Below are positions 1-13,800 of a stretch of DNA of 64,000 nucleotides, in pieces. The notes under the pieces are model-generated. The model worked only from the letters and a program-made list of their open reading frames with translations. It was not told the origin of the DNA and searched no databases. This DNA is from Antedon bifida. Taxonomy: Eukaryota > Echinodermata > Crinoidea > Comatulida > Antedonidae. Position 1 is the stretch's first letter, and each line of letters opens with the position of its first letter. The stretch is taken from positions 18,259,395-18,323,394 of the forward strand of contig OY727100.1 in the NCBI GenBank assembly GCA_963402885.1, read 5' to 3'. The translations under genes and the position numbers were made by a program.

Positions 1-1080
1 AGAAGAGACAGAAGAAGAGACATAATCTGATAATGGAATACTTGTTTAAAATCAGTTCCCTATTTTACAGGTGTAATAGATATATATTTCTTTGTTATCC
101 TTACGGTATTGGAAAAACTCTTTATTATTAGTATAAATATGGTATGCGGGGTGGGGCACTGTGGTGTAAATAGGTGCTTTACATATTAAGAGTTTTGTAG
201 TGTGGTCTGTCATTAAATGCACTGTGTTGCCTTTTATAGGGATGACCTAGATAATAACTGCCAATACCTAGCTTTAGTGTTTTATAGAATAGTTGTTTGT
301 GCTTATTCAGTAGGCTATTGAGAAACTATACTTACAATATCGGAAGGCCTTAATTGTGATTAATATTGCTGCTGTCCTAATGATTAAATTCAGGCTTCAA
401 AGAAAAGTTTGAAACAAGTATTGGCTAGTGATAATTCAAAAGTTAAAAAATGAAATCACCGCATAATAAATTTCTCTCAACAAGATTTTTCAATGTGTGA
501 GGTTTTTTTTATACTTTATATATATGTTTACTAATTTTTTAAAGACTTTAAACGGAATATTCTTTTTTTGTTTCTTAACAAACGTTTCCATTTTTATTTT
601 ATTTCGTAATTATTTGTACATTTTCTTTTCTTGGAGTCTGAATTTAAAAGTTATTGTTATTTGCAAATAAAGGGCCAAATTATGTGTTTATACTCTTATT
701 GCAGGTTAGCTAAGAGCAGTGTTGATACAAAAATATATTTTAAATATGTTGTTTGCACAGTATACAGTTTGTATTGTATATAGTATTTTTTAATTCGTCT
801 TTCAGTGTATATTATGTATTTATAGTGTATTAAAGAATGATAATATAATAAACAGTATGTAAAACGTGTCTGTGAAAGGAAGGTTAAATTATACATTACT
901 AATACTGTGTTCATTCATTAGTAGTGTACATCTATGTATATTCCAACAACGGTGCACTTACATAAACGTTTTGAACTGCATTAACAGTGAATATAGTCAT
1001 GACGTCATCTTTTAATGACGACATTGCTCAAAACGTCGGAGTAAGTTGTCCGCATGTTGCTATCAAACAAATTTGGATTT
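1..1080. other. AT-rich, no gene recognised
   Basis: AT-rich sequence with short homopolymer runs. No open frame with recognisable protein similarity was seen on either strand, and no clear repeat boundary. Confidence 0.5.
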
Positions 1081-1083
1081 CTA

Positions 1084-1217
1084 AAGCTCTGTCTACACTA
1101 TCAAATTTTAATGTGATGTGCCCATATAATTATGGACATGATGATGTCATATCACTACCATATTTTGGCATATCACGCCTTTTTTGTCAAACTAGTTTGA
1201 TAGTGTAGACAGAGCTT
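1084..1217. mobile_element. MITE with 22-bp perfect terminal inverted repeats (family M1)
   Basis: Starts AAGCTCTGTCTACACTATCA and ends in its exact reverse complement; the match runs 22 bp. The interior is about 90 bp with no coding capacity. A related copy lies at 29,841-29,994 with a similar interior (a 'gtgatgtgccca' block and a 'gacatcat' block). No convincing target duplication is visible. This is a non-autonomous DNA transposon by structure; the superfamily is not determined. Confidence 0.75.
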
Positions 1218-2002
1218 GAGATAAGGCTGTGTATATTCACTAATAGTTAATGATGTGGTCTCATCAATATATTCCGTGTTAAAAAATACTTAATCACTGA
1301 ATATAAACGCTTTAAAATGTTTTTCAGAGAAGTTTATGTACAGATAGTGTATTGTAAAGTGATGAATATGACATTGTTCTTCTGTTCACATAGTTGTGTA
1401 GCATTGTATATGTTGCTTTAGTATTGTATTTTAATTGTATACATTTTAATTATTGTGGGTTTTTTTTAAAGATGTGTATAGAAATATAGTCTGGTTTTAG
1501 GAAAGTTGTTTTTTTTTAGAGAGAGAGTCCGGTATTGGGAGAGTTAACTAATAGTAGTATTCAAATACATTATGATATGGATGGTTCACTTTGTAACGCA
1601 TTTGTGTTGGGTTCAGCAGCTGTATTGCTATTGAATAATGCAAATATTAACAGTAAATTCAAAGATAGAACATTATACAAAATTAAAATGCAGTATCGCC
1701 GTGTAAATGCTTGTTGCAATAATATTCAGACAAATTTTAACCCATCTCATGAGATATAATATTTATATTATTTTTCATATTCATTGATGAATTATTATTA
1801 TTACGAATGTTCGCCTTCATGCCAGATTATATAATATTATAATGATATAGTTATAGGATATACAAATACAAACAAAATTTCGTTTATTTTGTCGTGTATG
1901 TTTTGTTGTTTTTGTCAACGCAATGCATTGTTGTGTATAAAAATATCAAAAATAAACATTTTAATAGATGAGGATGATTAGATATGGAACCGTGTAATAA
2001 TA

Positions 2003-2063
2003 ATGATGACGATGACGACTACGATGACGACTACGATGACGACGATGATGATGATGATAATAT
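2003..2063. repeat. GATGAC/TACGATGAC simple repeat
   Basis: Short tandem array of GAT/GAC/TAC trinucleotides followed by an (ATT)n stretch. It looks like an Asp-rich reading frame, but this is low complexity and stops soon after. Confidence 0.7.
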
Positions 2064-2399
2064 TATTATTAATAATTAAACCCAATTGACATCATCACTA
2101 CACCGGTTATAATGGTTGATGTTGCTGTGGCTCCTGTTGATGTTGATGACTTCTATGAAGAAGATCTTGCCAGTTTGCTATATATAATAAGTAAATATCT
2201 TTCTTTAACAATAATAAAGTATCACATAATCTATCCAGATTTCTTGTTTTTCAGTTTCATATGTTTAGAAATGAGTTGAATTTTATTTCATTGCCTATTC
2301 TTTTAATATCTAAATAATAATTAATATTTCATCCTTACAGGCAATTCAACCCTTGAACATGATGAGTTGAAGTTGAGGTTACATCATTAGCAATGACCG

Positions 2400-2720
2400 G
2401 TCCTTCTCCCCCAGCTGAAGACCCAACAAGGGGGAGGGGAAGTGCGTATTGACAGTTTCAACGGTTTCACCAAGAGAAAGGCCCTGAATACTAAACGTTT
2501 TCCTTCAGGTTACACAAATTAGAAATGCCATCATGCCACTTCTTGGGGTCATCTCGCTTGAGGTATTGAATAGAATTCTTGTAGAAAGTGGCTTTGGCGT
2601 GGGATATGGCCTTCTGCACAGAGTTCCTAAGTTGACGCCAACGCTGTGTATGATTGCAACTAAATGCTTTCTGTCTATCATCAAGGTGTTGTCTAACTTT
2701 AGAGACCTAATAAACTCATT
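2400..2720 (-). mobile_element. LINE ORF2 fragment (linker between endonuclease and RT)
   Basis: Read on the minus strand, the frame encodes a stretch including RQKAFSCNHTQRWRQLRNSV and AKATFYKNSIQYLKRDDPKK WHDG-like residues, typical of the region between endonuclease and reverse transcriptase in non-LTR retrotransposons. It is broken by stops and at least one frameshift, so it is a dead fragment. Confidence 0.6.
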
Positions 2721-2724
2721 TGAA

Positions 2725-4085
2725 ATACCATAACCGTGTGTTTTTTATTCATTAAATTACCCTCCATCATTCAATTATTACCGGTATGTATTTTTTCTCC
2801 TATCGGGTTAAGGCAGGAAGCATAAATAATTTTATGAGATTAATAATGGCATACATTAGAATAGGAGTCGCTATAAGCATGGAAATAGATCAAATACAAC
2901 AGGTTTCGCCAAGCCAAATGTTTATAAGATGTTTAGCATATAGTTAATGGCACGTCATTATTATTCAAATAAACGATAAAATTATTAGATGAAATTAAAC
3001 AATTTAATGTTAAGGTGCAAAGAAAGGTTAGTAACAAAATTAATTGCATACATTATATTTAAAAAATAATACAATTGACGCTTCGTTTTAGTGTTAATTG
3101 GGAAATACAGTAAACTTGAAAACCAATAAAAGCACTAAGCTAGAATAAGAGTGAGAGCAATCAATACAAAAGAAAACATTCTGACTTTGAAATTAATATC
3201 ATATACTTGAGATAGTCACACAATTATCCAGTGATGTAATATGCATATGAATGTCAATCAGGTGTAGTTAGCAATTTAGCAATACTGATCACCTGTTAAC
3301 AGACGAGAGCTTCTGTGACGTAACACGCATACTGGTGTACTAAAGTAGGCCTGCCCATATTCTTGAGCTTTTATTTCCTGTTTTCTTTACAATTTATTTA
3401 CCGTAACAGATTATGTTATTATGTGCCGCTTCTGTGACTGTAGGATCGGATCGAGGATTTGAAATTAGGGGCTTACAGATTGTAAAATGATACTTTTGTA
3501 GTGTTTTTGACAAATGCTTCCAACTTCATCGATTAAACTCATGGGTAAGTTCTATATTTTATTCAAATGTATTTTCATTGTCTATTTTGTTTTATTCAGT
3601 AATTTTAATTCTGCAATGACGTTATAATGTTATAGTTATTTAAGAGTTCATTTACAGAGTTTACAGTAACGGTATATGTATAATGTATAGGCATATAGGT
3701 ATAACTTGCCTAGTAAATGTTACCGTTAGATATAGACATTTGGAAAATGGAGAGACGGATTGAACCGCAGTTTCACGAGGTTAAAATGTGCATTTTCACA
3801 ACATTGGTTCTATTTCGTCGAGTTTTAAAACACTTTTGTTGGTGCGAATTTAAAGGGATCGATGCACATTCACTCTATGACTCTACTACTCTGTGTACAA
3901 TATATTGAAGGTGAAATATTTCATTTAGCTATAATATCAAGATCAATACATATATTACATAGTTGTTTCAGATTTGACCATAATACAAAACTTATCGATT
4001 TTGAACAATGTTTATTTTATTTTAATTATGAAACATGCATTGTGAAGATGAGTGAACTGAGCCTCTATTAATGTCTATGTATTGT
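2725..4085. other. No gene recognised
   Basis: AT-rich non-coding sequence. A short block near 2,795-2,830 ('gggttaaggcaggaagcat') resembles the termini of the candidate element at 8,310-10,605. Nothing else was identified. Confidence 0.45.
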
Positions 4086-4720
4086 ACAATAATAATGTAA
4101 GTATGCGATGGCATGCACAGAAAGAAAGAAAATGAATTTTGCTCGCGTACCATCTAGGTCGAGCTCACAGATGAACGTCACTGTCATAGTCAATTGAAAT
4201 AGTAAAAGTACATGTGACGATAAACCACTACGACGTTTATATTTTTTGTAATTATTAATTAATACAAACGTTGAGAAGCAACTGTCAGTAATATAGTTTA
4301 TTTGTATATTATGTGTTTATAATCTAACAGTAGGGCCTCCCACACTCACAGTAATACAGTTTATTTGTATATAATGTTTATATTATATCTAACAGTAGTA
4401 CCAACACTCACAGTAAAACATTTGCGATTCAAAAAAGTATTTACAGTATTGTATAGTATTGCAATACTATATCTTAAGGTTTTAAATGTATTCTCTAAGT
4501 GCCTATACATGTACCTACTTGCGTTAAACCATGGAGGTATGTTGTTTGGAATGTTTCATTCATCGCAAATCAATACATTTGTATAAATGTATATTAAATC
4601 TATTAAAATAGTATTTTTTAAAGAAAATCGGCCTGTCTTCAACATTATGATGCTGTACTCGCTGTTCAACCGGTTATTGTGTGCGGGTATTTTTCAAGAT
4701 TAGGTCGGTGGTTAGACAGG
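4085..4720 (+). repeat. Interspersed repeat R1, copy 1 (5'-deleted/short)
   Basis: Shares long similarity with 24,640-26,365 (same orientation) and 37,300-38,390 (inverted). Shared blocks include 'gctcgcgtaccatctagg', 'cactacgacgtttatatttt', 'gcaatactatatct', 'caaatcaatacat' and 'gaaaatcggcctgtcttcaa'. No protein-coding capacity was seen. Probably a non-autonomous transposon; the type is uncertain. Confidence 0.65.
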
Positions 4721-5543
4721 GGCACCGTAAACCATATTTCTGGTTGACTAAGAACTTAAAACTAGGAAGTCCAGTGTACAAATGTTACTCTTGTGTATTT
4801 TATAACCAATCGACGACGATGTTCTGGTTTATAATAGGGACATTTAGATCGTGTGGACGCGGTACGTACGTCAAATCCATAGTCAAGACGAGGAAGACGA
4901 CCTAGCGCATCAAAATGATGTCGGAGTCGAATAGTCAACGCGAAAATCTAGAACCTTCCTATGTTGTCAGTCGCTGTCGTTGTGGACAGACGTCTAGTGG
5001 TAGCTGACAAAAATGACGAGGCCCTTAAGCTTGGTTCCCACTAGGACACAGTGCAAGGGTGGCAGGGGAGGACACAGGGCCCGGGCAACACCCTTAATTT
5101 CATATTAAATGTTTTTTCTGCCACTAAATTGAAATTTAGTTCCCGTTTCATCACATACCTACAATATTCATATAGCGTTATAGAAGTCCAGGGCTAGAAA
5201 TATTTGTAAATTGGCAGAATGCATCGTAAAAAAATACACAATGTATCGGTGGTCAGCTTGTATTTTTTGTTTCTGACCAGGCGCAGAATGAATTTGTTTG
5301 TCCATAATGATTGCGTTTTTCCGGCCAGAGGTTTTCTATAATATAAGGCCAAAAATAATAATTTTGCGTTTTGTATTTCCGTGTAGTACCCTGTTTATCC
5401 TTTCTGTACGTCTGAAATATTAGGCCGAATTTCCGTAGTAATTGTGGACGTTCACTTTGAAATAACTGTGTCTGTGGAAATATTTGCTTTCATTATAATA
5501 GTTTTACTGTTTCTTTCCATAAAAACAAGGCCAACAGCCATTA

Positions 5544-6297
5544 AGTCGCGTGCTACAATGCATAGTGATACCGGACCGACAGACAGACCGACAGACCGAC
5601 AGACAAACCGACAGACAGACCGACCGACCAACCTACCAACTGACCGAAATTACTGAACATGTTTAAAAATGTTGAAATGTTTAAAAACATTTATATTTTT
5701 TTAATTTACACGTGCGTAGCCTGTCACATTTTACGTGCTCGTATAACGTAATTTCGAGTTGAAAAGTAAGTCAAGAAAACAGAAATCGGGCAAAAAGAGT
5801 GCGCAATAACATTTAACGCGCGCACTCATGGCAATTTTGTAAACGCTTAAAATTGCCTGAAACGTACTCTTATTTTATCGAAAATAAATTTTGAAAATTT
5901 TAAGCGCGCGTACGCATGCGTTACATGCGCTACGCACGTAATTGTATTGCCATATGATGATTTATGCCCTAACATTTATGAGTACCAAATTTTATTTAAT
6001 TGTGATTCATGGTTGTGAAGATATGATTACAAACGTGATTTCGTTAAATCGTGCGTAGACCGCGTAATTTTTTATTGCGCACCGTGAAAACATAACCACA
6101 TCGTTTTCTGGCCATAAGGAATATACTGTGAAAAATTGACTTAGCTAGATTAAACTGATATCAAGATAAGGTCAGAAAGCGATAAAACGCATAGTGATAC
6201 CGGACCGAAAGACAGACCGACAGACCGACAGACCGACAGACAGACAGACAGACCGACCGACCGACATAGTGAACTATAGAGTCGCGTCCACGCGACT
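5544..6297 (-). mobile_element. CGGT-array element (family S), long composite copy
   Basis: Left end agtcgcgtg and right end agtcgcgtccacgcgact flank two (CCGA/CAGA)n arrays (about 5,574-5,645 and 6,205-6,265). Between them is a roughly 480-bp segment that recurs inverted at about 32,880-33,415. The block 'atagtgataccggaccg' sits at the inner edge of both arrays. This looks like a longer, possibly ancestral, version of the short S copies elsewhere in the window. Confidence 0.65.
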
Positions 6298-6457
6298 AAA
6301 AACGGTATATGCATTTCAATACATAAGGAAAAAAAGTGTGGCAATAAGTGACAAAATTATTTAAAAATTGTAAGTTATTAACATGATTATTTCTCTTTCC
6401 AAACTATAGTATCAATCTACTAATCAACCTCTTCTTAACAACCACCATATCCCTACA

Positions 6458-6550
6458 GCTACAGCTCACTATGTCGGTCGGTCTATCGGTCGGTCGGTTA
6501 GTCGGTAAACACTAACTTGAGCACGCCACTGCAGCCATGTATATGGCCTT
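6458..6550 (+). mobile_element. CGGT-array element (family S), short copy
   Basis: Contains 'cagctcactatgtcggtcgg', a degenerate CGGT array, 'gtaaacactaacttgagcac' and 'gcagccatgtatatggcctt', the standard order of the short S elements. The right inverted end has one mismatch (cacgccact). Confidence 0.7.
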
Positions 6551-6559
6551 GTTTTAACA

Positions 6560-7345
6560 ACTATTCCCCCGCCCTCCTTGACCCTTTCAACCACTCCTAC
6601 CTCCTTTCTTGTTTTACTCTCCATTTACTCTTTCTATGCACCATTATTAGCCGACAACTGAACATTTTCTATTGAATTCTATTTATTGAATATATTTACA
6701 AATTACATACATACAACATACCAAATCCAACAGCCCCTCCACACCCCTCTTCCGCCGCCAGACGCCCCATTCATTGATTTGTTAAAACATTATTTTCTAG
6801 TTAATATATATTCAATAACTAGAAACATACTATACAATGCATGCACGCCCAATTCCGACATATCCCTCACCCACCCACAAAACTACTATAACCACCCTCC
6901 CTCCTTCCCCGCCCCCACACCAACATATTTTTCTTACTATCAGCCTATATATTATCTACAGTATACATTACAAAATACAATAATACATTAACATACCCGA
7001 TACCCTGCTAATAATCTACCACTTGAAAAAACATGCAACCCCCACCTCACCGCCTCCCCCACCTCACCCCCTCAAACCATTCATCACCCGATTTTTGTAA
7101 TTATTACTGATTGTCTTTCTATCTAATTAATAATCAATCTATACCTACAAACATACTTATAACATACACACCCTAACCCCAACATTTCCCACACCTACCA
7201 AAAAAACCAAATTACTATCCCTTTCAACTTAGTTTTCTTTAAATATATTATCTAAACATTGTCAATACATTATATACCCATACATATATATTTTAATACC
7301 TTTTGTATGTTTTTGCTATGCATTTTATTTGCGAAATAAAGTTTA
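6560..7345 (+). mobile_element. C-rich tract ending in an AATAAA-type signal; possible LINE 3' end
   Basis: Strongly purine-depleted sequence (runs of ccctccc, cccacctcacc) followed by AT-rich sequence and 'gcgaaataaagtttaatagg'. A comparable C-rich to AT-rich transition occurs at about 62,640-62,820. C-rich 3' UTRs are known in L1/Tx1-type LINEs, but no coding part is attached here, so the assignment is weak. Confidence 0.3.
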
Positions 7346-7874
7346 ATAGGCCTATATATTAACACTATAAAAATCAGTAATCTAGGTACTAAGCAACACT
7401 ATGATTGGTCACATCACAAAATTAATCCCAAAGCTACTCTTTTAAATCAAATTAGCCCTGGATTTTAAAATACTACATGTAAACAAATGGTAAATAATAA
7501 AACACGATTGCATGTATCACACAGTACTATTTATGAATACTTTGTAATGTTTTGAAACTAACCTACCTGTATCAACCGGCACACATCCATATTTGTTAAC
7601 ACACACCTCTGGCATGCACCACAAGTATGGCTAACACTAAAAAGTGGATTTTTGTCCCGTTGATAAAAGGTATCCCTTCCACCAATTTACATAAAACTTC
7701 GGAATATATTCAAGGTCAAAATATCCAAAGTAGCCAATCGGGAAGTATATTTAAATGCATTGTGACGTCATAAGTGTCAGGTCCCTACTAATAGTATAGG
7801 CCTATACTACATTCGCAAATAGAATCATATACTAGGTATATTGCTTATGGGCGTTTCGAAAATCCACATAAAAA

Positions 7875-10800
7875 TTACACAATACACTTGTCTAATGCTA
7901 TGATGTTATATTCAGAATTGACTAACAGATAGTCCAACAAAAAGACTATGATCATATGAGTATCCGGTAGGTCTGTGTCCAAACGTAGGATTCCGCCATG
8001 TTCGGTTTCCAGTTGTTCGTGGATAAACCCTAGCGCCTTCGCTGCCCTTGTAAAATCAGGAAGTTTATAATAATTGCCTACATTTAGCCCTGGAAATATA
8101 AGAAATCAATATTAATAGTGATACGTATGCTTAAGGACCTATCCCCTATTTGCATAATGTAGAATATAATATGCTTACAGTAACAGAGGAAAATCGAATG
8201 GAATATTATCTCAATTCAACAATACAAAACATTTATTTTGTGTTTTACAACACACCTACTGTTCCAAAAAATTGTACTCAATTTATCCATCGTCAATCAT
8301 TGACGAAAACTATGCCGGGAAGCATTATTTTTTTCCTATTAGGTTAAGGCAAACACTATAGAGGGCATGCATATATCATGAATATTCATGATGCATGCGT
8401 GAGCTCATGACGTCATACTTGCAAACACACACTGTCTGTTTTGTTGCATGTTCGCAGTGCAGATCGGAGGGAGTTACTGTAGGCCTACTCTTTTTAGTCG
8501 CGGGCAACGCGACTCTACAGCTCACTATGTCGGTCGGTTGGTCGGTAAACACTAACTTGAGCACGCGACTGCAGCCATCTGTGTGGCCTTGTTCTCTCGA
8601 TGTTGTTGAGTTGTTTGCTCGCGTACTTCAGGTATTTTAACATCATTATATATTATACAAATAATGAATGTTTATGAACTAGTGTAATGGTACAAATAAT
8701 GACGAGATTCCTGTCATTTGAATCAAATAAAAGGTAGGCCTAGCCAAGGCCTACATTTGATTCACATTGATTAAAACAGTAACATTTGGTTTTTAATAAT
8801 GATATTAAATATTATTATTTATATGGATTTTATAAACGCACCTACTGTAGTGTTAATTATGTCAACAAACGACCAAACAATCCTAGGCCTAGGAAGGCTA
8901 CAACGCCTAGGCCTAGCCTAATACTAACAGGCCTAGGCGGCCCAGCTAGTAGGCTACAACGCCTAGGCCTACAGCAATACGAAACATCGACAGGCAATTG
9001 GAACTATATATAGGCTAATTATGTTTTACAACGATTCCACGTCTTGCAGGGATGTCCCCATTAATTAATCAAAATCCTAAAAACGATCTAGCCTAGAGCT
9101 AATTTAAATGCCTTTTTGAATGAAATTAGTACATATATATCTCCAAATCGTACACACAAATCTGCTGCTGCATATTGGTGTTTACAAACAAAACAGACAA
9201 GACAACAGGTGGCGATGTTGTATTTCACAGTAATTTGTACACTAGATTTTTTTTTCATCCGCGAAACGTTTTTTATTTTCATACATAAAAATGTTTAAAA
9301 AGTACTATTAAACGATCGTTTAATAGTGCGTACTATTGCACGCCATGTGACCCACAATCGTCCAATCATGGAAGTTATTTAGGTGTTATATAACAATAAT
9401 AGCACATCCCTTTATTATTTAATTTTTAGTCGCGTGCAAAGGTCGGTCGGTTTATCGGTAAACACTAACTTGAGCACGCGACTGCAACCATGTATATGGC
9501 TTTGTTTGGTGTTTTATTTTTACTACTACTACTATGGGGAGTAGGCCTAGAACTAACAAAGTTTATTTTAATATTAAATAAAGTAGAACGGCTTCTTACG
9601 GCCTAGCTAGGCCCCTAGGTTAGGTTTATATATATGTAGGCCTAGTTATAATAATAATTAAACCTGTATAATCACAATTCCACTATATACTGTACTACAA
9701 TTGGCCTATACTTACTAGGCCTAATGTGTATCTTTTATTTCATTGGTGAGATTGTTTATGATATTTTGTTTTGTTCAAAAATAGGCGGTGGTTTGAACAG
9801 AAAATATATATCTGCATACGAAGTCTTTTACATCAAACATAGGATCTTGGATTATATCATATCAGCTGCATACAGAAAATTGGAGAATTTTATTGCCTGA
9901 AATTGAGCTTTTAAATACAAATTAATTACCACAAAAACAAAAAATTAACAAATTAAAAACACATGAATAATTGTCATGATTTTGCACCACTTAATATTAA
10001 TTGCCATGTGTGTACCAGGTCATTTTAAAAAGTAAAACATAAATAATAAACAATGAATGTGGAATACAATTAAAGCATGGAGTTTGTACCTCCATGATTA
10101 AAGGAAGGTAACAACCGTTCTTGATGATTCTAAAGGTTATGTGTGGTTTTTTAATTAATCAAATAAAATAATTATTTCACAAACATAAGCAACATTATTA
10201 TAACGTTTTTATTTTTATTTATTAGCAGTTCCAAAGATTTTCTCATGTATTTATTATAATAGGGAATAATGTATGTTAGGTCTGAAAATACAATGTTAGA
10301 CTAACATAAAACATGTATGTACTTTTTTTCAGAAGGGTTAGAACACTAGTGTCAAATTCTTAATCAATTATTTCATTTACATTTAATTGTTAATACTATA
10401 TGTACGTAGGGCGCGGCTACATGGTCGGTGAGTGTTTTTGCAGCAGCTACCCTAGCAGCGCGATGACGAGAGATCATTTTCGATTATCGCGTGAAAATTA
10501 TTTACAGGGTTTTTCGTCACTTCATGAATATTCATGTATGAATTCAGGCCCTCTATAGTTTCTGCCTTAACCTAACAGGACACAAATAATGCTGCCGGCA
10601 TGCTAGGCCAGTCAAAAAGGCATGCGGCGCTCTGAACATCCTGTGATTCGGCTCCTCGAAGAAGTCGAATTATTAATGTTATTTATTCGGCCTACCTGAT
10701 AATAATTACTATTATTAATGTAGGCTTATTGATGGAAATTTAAACGACCTAGGCCTAAGTGAATATATTATTGCCAATCATTAATTAGTAATTATCTGAA

Positions 10801-13800
10801 TATTATTCTTCGCAAGGTAAGGTGAATGCAACGCCTAACTAGGCAGGCTTATTATGGTTCCCGAGGGAATGATATTATGTTCTCAAGAAATATATATTCC
10901 CTTGGGGATGTCAAATCTTATATTTAACCTCTAAGCAGTCAATATCTGTATAATAATGCATGGTGTAGTAATAAAACGATGACGGTTCATATTTTCCCTC
11001 CATTAAGTTGTTAAACCGGCCATCTCTTATTTATAGAGGGTGACCCTAAACAGCGTGTGCTGACAATCAAGGGGCCCTCTTAATGAGTGACTGTGTGTAT
11101 TAGTAAAGTACACCGGGGTAACCTCCTACTCGTCTCGAAAGATGTACTAGGTTCTTTAAAGTGCACATAAGCCAGATGTGTACACTGAACCTACGGTTTA
11201 TAGTCCTTATCCGAGAAGACTCGTTCTACCACCAGAACCATGGAGCGAGTGAGGCTCGAACCCTTGCCGATGTTAATTTATGGCAAGGTATTGCAGTTCC
11301 ACTGTCTTAACCGCATATTATGCTCCATTAAGTTTTATTTATCGAATCATTTATTTTGGCAGTGTGATTTGATTTATAAACAATATCAAAACATTTCATC
11401 ACTTACCAGCATTCTTCAGAGGGAACTGCGAACTTGGCTGTACGATTCTAAATGCTCGAGCACTTAACTGGGTATGCAACGCACTCTTTTCTTTAAATTC
11501 ATCTGGTAGAAAGTAAGTTGGCGTTATGCCGATTTCATTAAGCCGCATCTCAGCAGTAACGATGGCTTCTCTAACCCATGCTTTTTGCAACTGATCAAAA
11601 TTTCCAGGCGGGTATTGATGCGTTCCTCGGAGACCAATGTCATAGACTTTCGCCCAGGATGTTACCAGTTCTGGCCATTGCACAGCAAACTCGCTGTACA
11701 CAAACACGGTGACAGGGATTTTTTGTTTGTAAGATGCTAAAGTCGATATTACTTTTACGGCTTCTTTCTTGCACATCCCAATAGTTATTACAATTGCAAG
11801 GTCGTTATTTTTCACGCATTTCTTGTATGTGGAACCAGCTTTACCTACCGCTAATGCGGGTATCTAAACAAAATCATGAATATGTTAGAGTTAGCAGTAG
11901 GAAGTGTAATTTATTGTAGTTAGGCCTATTATTTTGTTGGGGGCATCCATTGGCTGTGAGGGTAGGATTTATGCAGATGATTCCAATATTTAAAACAGTC
12001 GCGTCAAGACATCACATGGTCGAATCATAATAACAAAAGGATTATCTGCACGAACATAGTGCAGTTGTGTGGAATTTTGATTTGCTATTTTCCCACCCCT
12101 TCCTCACCCATCCCCCAAAACTATTTATCATAATGTCATGCATTGTCTGTGGAAGCCAAAACGTTGCCTAGGCTCGTACAATTATTGTATAGACATAAAA
12201 ACCAAATTGGCGTTATATGTGGATAAAGATTGCAGTTTTATTCAAGTTCGAATTATTTTGTTTCTTTAACCATTAATATCTATGGGGGTTTTCTTTCTTA
12301 AATTTATTTATTTATTTATTCAATTTTCTGCCATATACAATACAAAGGAGACAAAACAAATATAAAAGGCAAGGAAAGACCAAACAGGTGCTAATCACCT
12401 ATGCTAGTTGGTCAACCCAGAACAGAGCACAGAAAGAACCCCCAAAAAATAAAAAAAATTACGTTATATACGAGATACACATTGTGATTTTGCTATGAAT
12501 AGATACATTTATGTAAACTTCTTGGGAATTGGCTTTGTTTATACACTTGGTCCTTGTAACGTTTAATTTGTGTTTAATCTTTTACCTGAATACCTCATAA
12601 AAAGTTTGTGTTCATAACTTTCATAACCATGAGAGCTATCAAGCTCTACCCAGTCTGCATTTAGAAAGGATGACACTTTTCCACAAATCCAACTGTGGTA
12701 TGCTCTTAATGGTGGATAGTCTAAACCCCAGTACTGAATGTACTGTAGGTGTAGGGAATGCCGAGTGTTTTCTCCCCCCTTAGGATTATTGTGTTTATTT
12801 GTTTCCATACTGCTCTTACTTGTATTGGATGTAATTTATCGAAGTCTACATAGTTACGAAACTCTCCTTCCCACAACACCATGTCTATGTTTTTCCGAAC
12901 CTCATTAACAATCCTTTTCTTTTCCTCTTTGCTATAACCCACGTGATGACTTAAATGATATTCGCCATAATATCTGAAAATACCAAAAATAAAATATTAT
13001 AACACACCTGATTGGTTGGTTTCGTAATACGTAGAATTGCTAGTTTTGTCCCATTCAAAGGTAAAATTGTTTTTTTTGTGGTCACATGATAGACTGACAC
13101 TAACACCCAACCTCAGCCGTCTATAGTCAACAAAAATCCGATCAAAGCTTTCTAATTCAACCAATGATGCCATGGATTTTCCTTAAATTCAGTACAGAAA
13201 TCAAACTATCTTTTATCGGTTCAAGAGATTTGGACTACCAAATTTTCACGTTTTGGCGCAAAAAAAACAAAAAAAATTCACTAGTCCATATCTCGTGAAC
13301 CGGCGTTATCGTAAATCTCGCAATTGTTCTGAAATCATATGTACATCCCCAATATGTTTCAACGTGGTAAGCTTTATGTTATTCGGACTATCGCACAGTA
13401 GGCCAGAATCAATTCAAAGTGTGCCGAAAGTCCAAAATGGTAAATGTGGCAATCCAAACTTTTAAATATTGTATTAGGAAGAAGACATCTTAAATTATAT
13501 AAATGCACTAATAATTTTATATTTGGTAAATTTTAATAGTGTCTTGTAACAATGGAAACTGGGAGAAATCATGAAATTTCACTTAAAATGAGCAAAAACA
13601 ACAGTTTTGATAAATTAGGATTAGGATAAATAGTGGATTATATAATTTAAGGTGTGGGAACATTTGGAATTCCAACGTTTTAGCTTAGGGGCTCTGTGTA
13701 TACACCAAATTTAACAAAAATCTATTTAAAATTTCATTTTGGTTGAATTGAAATGGAATTACCCTTACTTACTTATCGACCCACGCAAATGTCCCATCTT

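Larger units (their letters stand above)
8310..10605. mobile_element. Candidate element bounded by imperfect inverted repeats
   Basis: Around 8,310-8,385 the sequence runs 'atgccggg aagcattatt ... ggttaaggcaaacactatagaggg ... catgaatattcatg'. The same order appears inverted at 10,520-10,605. Two S elements and a palindrome sit inside. No transposase frame was found. It may be a non-autonomous DNA element or two inverted copies of a small repeat. Confidence 0.35.

Noticed and set aside
2103..2392. Possible two-exon end of a plus-strand gene (MVDVAVAPVDVDDFYEEDLAS..., then a short exon ending LRLHH stop)
   Set aside because: Donor and acceptor are possible and in phase, but there is no recognisable homology, no upstream exon, and an Asp-rich simple repeat precedes it. 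Too weak to call.
6150..6344. Frame rich in SVGLSVCLSVCRSVG repeats
   Set aside because: Translation of the CGGT/CCGA array of an S element; the same appears at other S copies.
12721..12942. Single continuous frame [11 protein letters not shown]... to ...YSTFSTGV as one exon
   Set aside because: A good donor (caa|gtaaga) at 12,820 ends the FkbM exon in the phase needed for the next exon. The residues after it are intron, and the ALG6-like exon is in another frame.
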